Positions 62,557 through 63,912 of a DNA stretch of 63,912 bases are shown here, piece after piece. How positions within the stretch are numbered: the stretch's first letter is position 1; every line of letters begins with the position of its first letter. The position numbers and the translations under genes were made by a program. Source of the stretch: Ruminococcus sp. UBA4240. GTDB lineage: Bacteria > Bacillota > Clostridia > Oscillospirales > Ruminococcaceae. The notes under the pieces were generated by a model. It had not been told where the DNA came from, did not search any database, and saw only the letters and a program-made list of their open reading frames with translations. The DNA lies in the NCBI GenBank assembly GCA_002395525.1, contig DGXE01000004.1:1-63912 (forward strand), in the 5' to 3' direction.

Positions 62557-62664
62557 TTAATTGGCAGGAACAAACGGCAGCTCGACCGCACAAACATTCA
62601 CCGGAGCTTGCAGGCAGACGGCACATAGCACACCGAGCAGAATAGATTTGATTTTTCCCATCAT
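62557..62664 (-). CDS. Small secreted-type peptide ending ELPFVPAN
   Basis: A 35-residue open frame. It starts MMGKIKSILLGVLCAVCL, a compact signal-peptide or membrane-anchor sequence, and ends VNVCAVELPFVPAN. AGGAAAG lies 8 nt before ATG 62664; ATG 62661 is an alternative. Its last residues, ELPFVPAN, echo ELPFTPNKL at the end of the 38-residue peptide coded just upstream. It could be a secreted peptide, or the rest of a longer decayed gene, since other frames stay open past its stop. Confidence 0.45.
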   Translation of the reverse strand: MMGKIKSILLGVLCAVCLQAPVNVCAVELPFVPAN

Positions 62665-62728
62665 ATAGCACTCTTTCCTGTCATAAAAATCGGCGGACAG
62701 CTCAGTTCTGCCCGCCGATATTGCATTA

Positions 62729-62845
62729 TTACAGCTTATTGGGAGTAAAGGGAAGCTCGTCGCCATCGCCGCTTGTAACGATAATATCCGTCGCCATAAA
62801 CTCTATGATCTCCGTTTCCGGTGTGGTGTATTTTTCCTTATCCAT
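62729..62845 (-). CDS. 38-residue acidic peptide, possible precursor or tail peptide
   Basis: Starts MDKEKYTTPETEIIEFMA and ends SGDGDELPFTPNKL, followed by two TAA codons. AAGGAG lies 8 nt before the ATG, and the gene starts 11 nt after the stop of the surface-protein gene, so it is expressed from the same transcript. It has no signal peptide. The layout (charged start, PETEIIEF core, polar Gly/Ser/Asp tail) is like short peptides I associate with ruminococcal genomes, some RiPP-precursor-like; no modifying enzyme is in this window. The coding case rests on the ribosome binding site, the operon position and the motif shared with the next peptide. Confidence 0.6.
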   Translation of the reverse strand: MDKEKYTTPETEIIEFMATDIIVTSGDGDELPFTPNKL

Positions 62846-62856
62846 CGTCTCACTCC

Positions 62857-63912
62857 TTATTCAGAATACGCTTTTGCAGCCTGTGCATACAGATACAGCG
62901 CACGGCAGACATTCTGCAAATTGTCATCAACTGTGTCGTCCTTCAGGACATTGTAGCAGTAGGTCATTGCGTTGTATGTTACATTGTATGTCACGCTGCC
63001 GTCCTCAAATGTCACGGTGTAATATTTTTCAAGCTCGTTTGCCTTGATGCCTCTGATACGGGCAACCACATACTCACCGTTCGGCTCTGTCTGTACTTCA
63101 TTCCCAGCGTTGCAGGTAAACGTTGTATCCGCAGGCAGCCCCTTGAAATAGAGGGAAAGGGTGGTCTCGGACTTCAGCGAGAGCGTTGCACCCTCGAATG
63201 TCACGCCGTCGGGGAGAGGTATGTTTGTATCGTTATACGCGAAATCAGCAGGGACAGACACATCGTCCATAGCGGCTTTATAGCTGTCTGCAAGAGGTTT
63301 GCCCTCACCGAAATACTCCTGTGCATATGCCCCGTAGTTCAGCATTGCCTTTACAAGAGGCGCTGCATTTGCATATTCTGCATTGCCCAGTGTATGGGAG
63401 AGCAGATAGTCCGCATAATCCTTGACGGAATAGGTGTACTCCGTGCCGGACTTTTCGCCGTCAACGAGCTGTGCGGTTATGGTCGATGCCATATCCTTTG
63501 CGGAAACACTGCACTTGAACTTGTAGTAGGTCTTGCTGCCGATAACGACCTTGTTGCTGTCATCTGTGATAACGTCCTTGACGAGGAGAGTCTGCGTGTC
63601 GGTCTTGCTGCCGTTGGGAACAGTGAATACCATTTCAGCGGTATTGCTTTCAAGGAGCTCATCTGTCAGTTCGACAAAGAAGTTCACGCCGATACTGCCG
63701 TCAAGGGTAATCGAGTAACCGTACAGGTGCTCGCCAAGCCCCATGTCCACGTCGCCAACGAATGTGACGTTTACAGTGCTGCCGAACTTTGTATTATAAC
63801 CATCAAGATACTCCGCAGGAACATGGCAAATTGTTGCTTTGCCCGACTTGAAATCATTACAGCCGTTCTCTTTCCATGTCAGCTTTGAAGGGTCAGCATA
63901 GCAGTAAACATC
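62857..63912 (-). CDS. Surface protein C-terminal part, cut by the window edge
   Basis: The frame is open to the end of the window, giving 351 residues of a larger protein whose start is to the right. The first visible segment (DVYCYADPSKLTW, then TICHVPAEYLDGY and KFGSTVNVTFVGD) matches what usually follows leucine-rich BspA-type repeats, so the missing part is probably such repeats. The remainder holds two related beta-rich domains around a helical segment (YADYLLSHTLGN, MLNYGAYAQEYFG) and ends ALYLYAQAAKAYSE. No cell-wall anchor is seen. It is the first visible gene of a transcript that includes both small peptides. GTG 63750 is a possible internal start but not the real one. Confidence 0.75.
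   Translation of the reverse strand, partial: DVYCYADPSKLTWKENGCNDFKSGKATICHVPAEYLDGYNTKFGSTVNVTFVGDVDMGLGEHLYGYSITLDGSIGVNFFVELTDELLESNTAEMVFTVPNGSKTDTQTLLVKDVITDDSNKVVIGSKTYYKFKCSVSAKDMASTITAQLVDGEKSGTEYTYSVKDYADYLLSHTLGNAEYANAAPLVKAMLNYGAYAQEYFGEGKPLADSYKAAMDDVSVPADFAYNDTNIPLPDGVTFEGATLSLKSETTLSLYFKGLPADTTFTCNAGNEVQTEPNGEYVVARIRGIKANELEKYYTVTFEDGSVTYNVTYNAMTYCYNVLKDDTVDDNLQNVCRALYLYAQAAKAYSE

Noticed and set aside
62360..62671. 103-residue minus-strand ORF
   Set aside because: It overlaps the terminator at 62403-62433 and the better supported 35-residue frame, and its start has the same ribosome binding site in another frame; it may only reflect decay.

Overview
The window looks like a chromosomal segment of a Gram-positive gut or rumen Firmicute close to Ruminococcus (Oscillospiraceae). 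The grounds are a cellobiose phosphorylase, BspA-type and sortase-anchored surface proteins, AddAB instead of RecBCD, an Rrf2-controlled cysteine operon, consensus sigma-A promoters (mostly TTGACA, 17 bp, TATAAT) and strong GGAGG ribosome binding sites. No species is claimed.

Layout. 1-5230: a tight operon of two dynamin-like GTPases flanking a protein that resembles an M48 zinc protease whose metal ligands have been replaced. 5243-10955: a YunG-like gene, then a chemoreceptor co-transcribed with a DUF389 membrane protein, then a lipoprotein. 11042-13078: a VWA-domain gene and an APH-like kinase gene. 13108-18791: a chemotaxis operon on the minus strand (cheA-cheW-cheR-cheB-cheW) whose 3' untranslated region holds two decayed extra copies of the cheW tail. 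18834-21819: metY-cysK-rrf2 behind a promoter, a palindromic operator candidate and a short cysteine-containing leader ORF. 21973-29847: an AraC regulator divergent from addBA. 30102-33646: a heterodimeric ABC exporter. 34001-36010: an isolated AT-rich large P-loop GTPase. 36146-43706: cellobiose phosphorylase, a MacB/FtsX-type ABC system with a long coiled coil, and a CDF metal transporter. 43761-47411: a BspA-like surface protein broken by one in-frame stop codon, behind a winged-helix-like gene that may itself be frameshifted. 47495-50682: XRE regulator, NfeD and SPFH pair, repeat lipoprotein. 50962-51300: RNase P RNA on the minus strand. 51575-61324: a 3249-residue sortase-anchored adhesin. 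61383-62249: DegV protein. 62403-63912: the end of a surface protein followed by two tiny peptide genes that share an ELPFxP motif.

The strongest leads for new biology are the paired-dynamin/pseudo-protease operon, the cysteine-containing leader ORF upstream of metY, the pair of small ELPFxP peptides, the lone AT-rich GTPase, and a recurring pattern in which the 3' end of a gene is copied in tandem between its stop codon and its terminator (VWA gene and cheW; a related terminator duplication follows the lipoprotein at 49447). All functional statements come from reading motifs by eye; no database search was possible.
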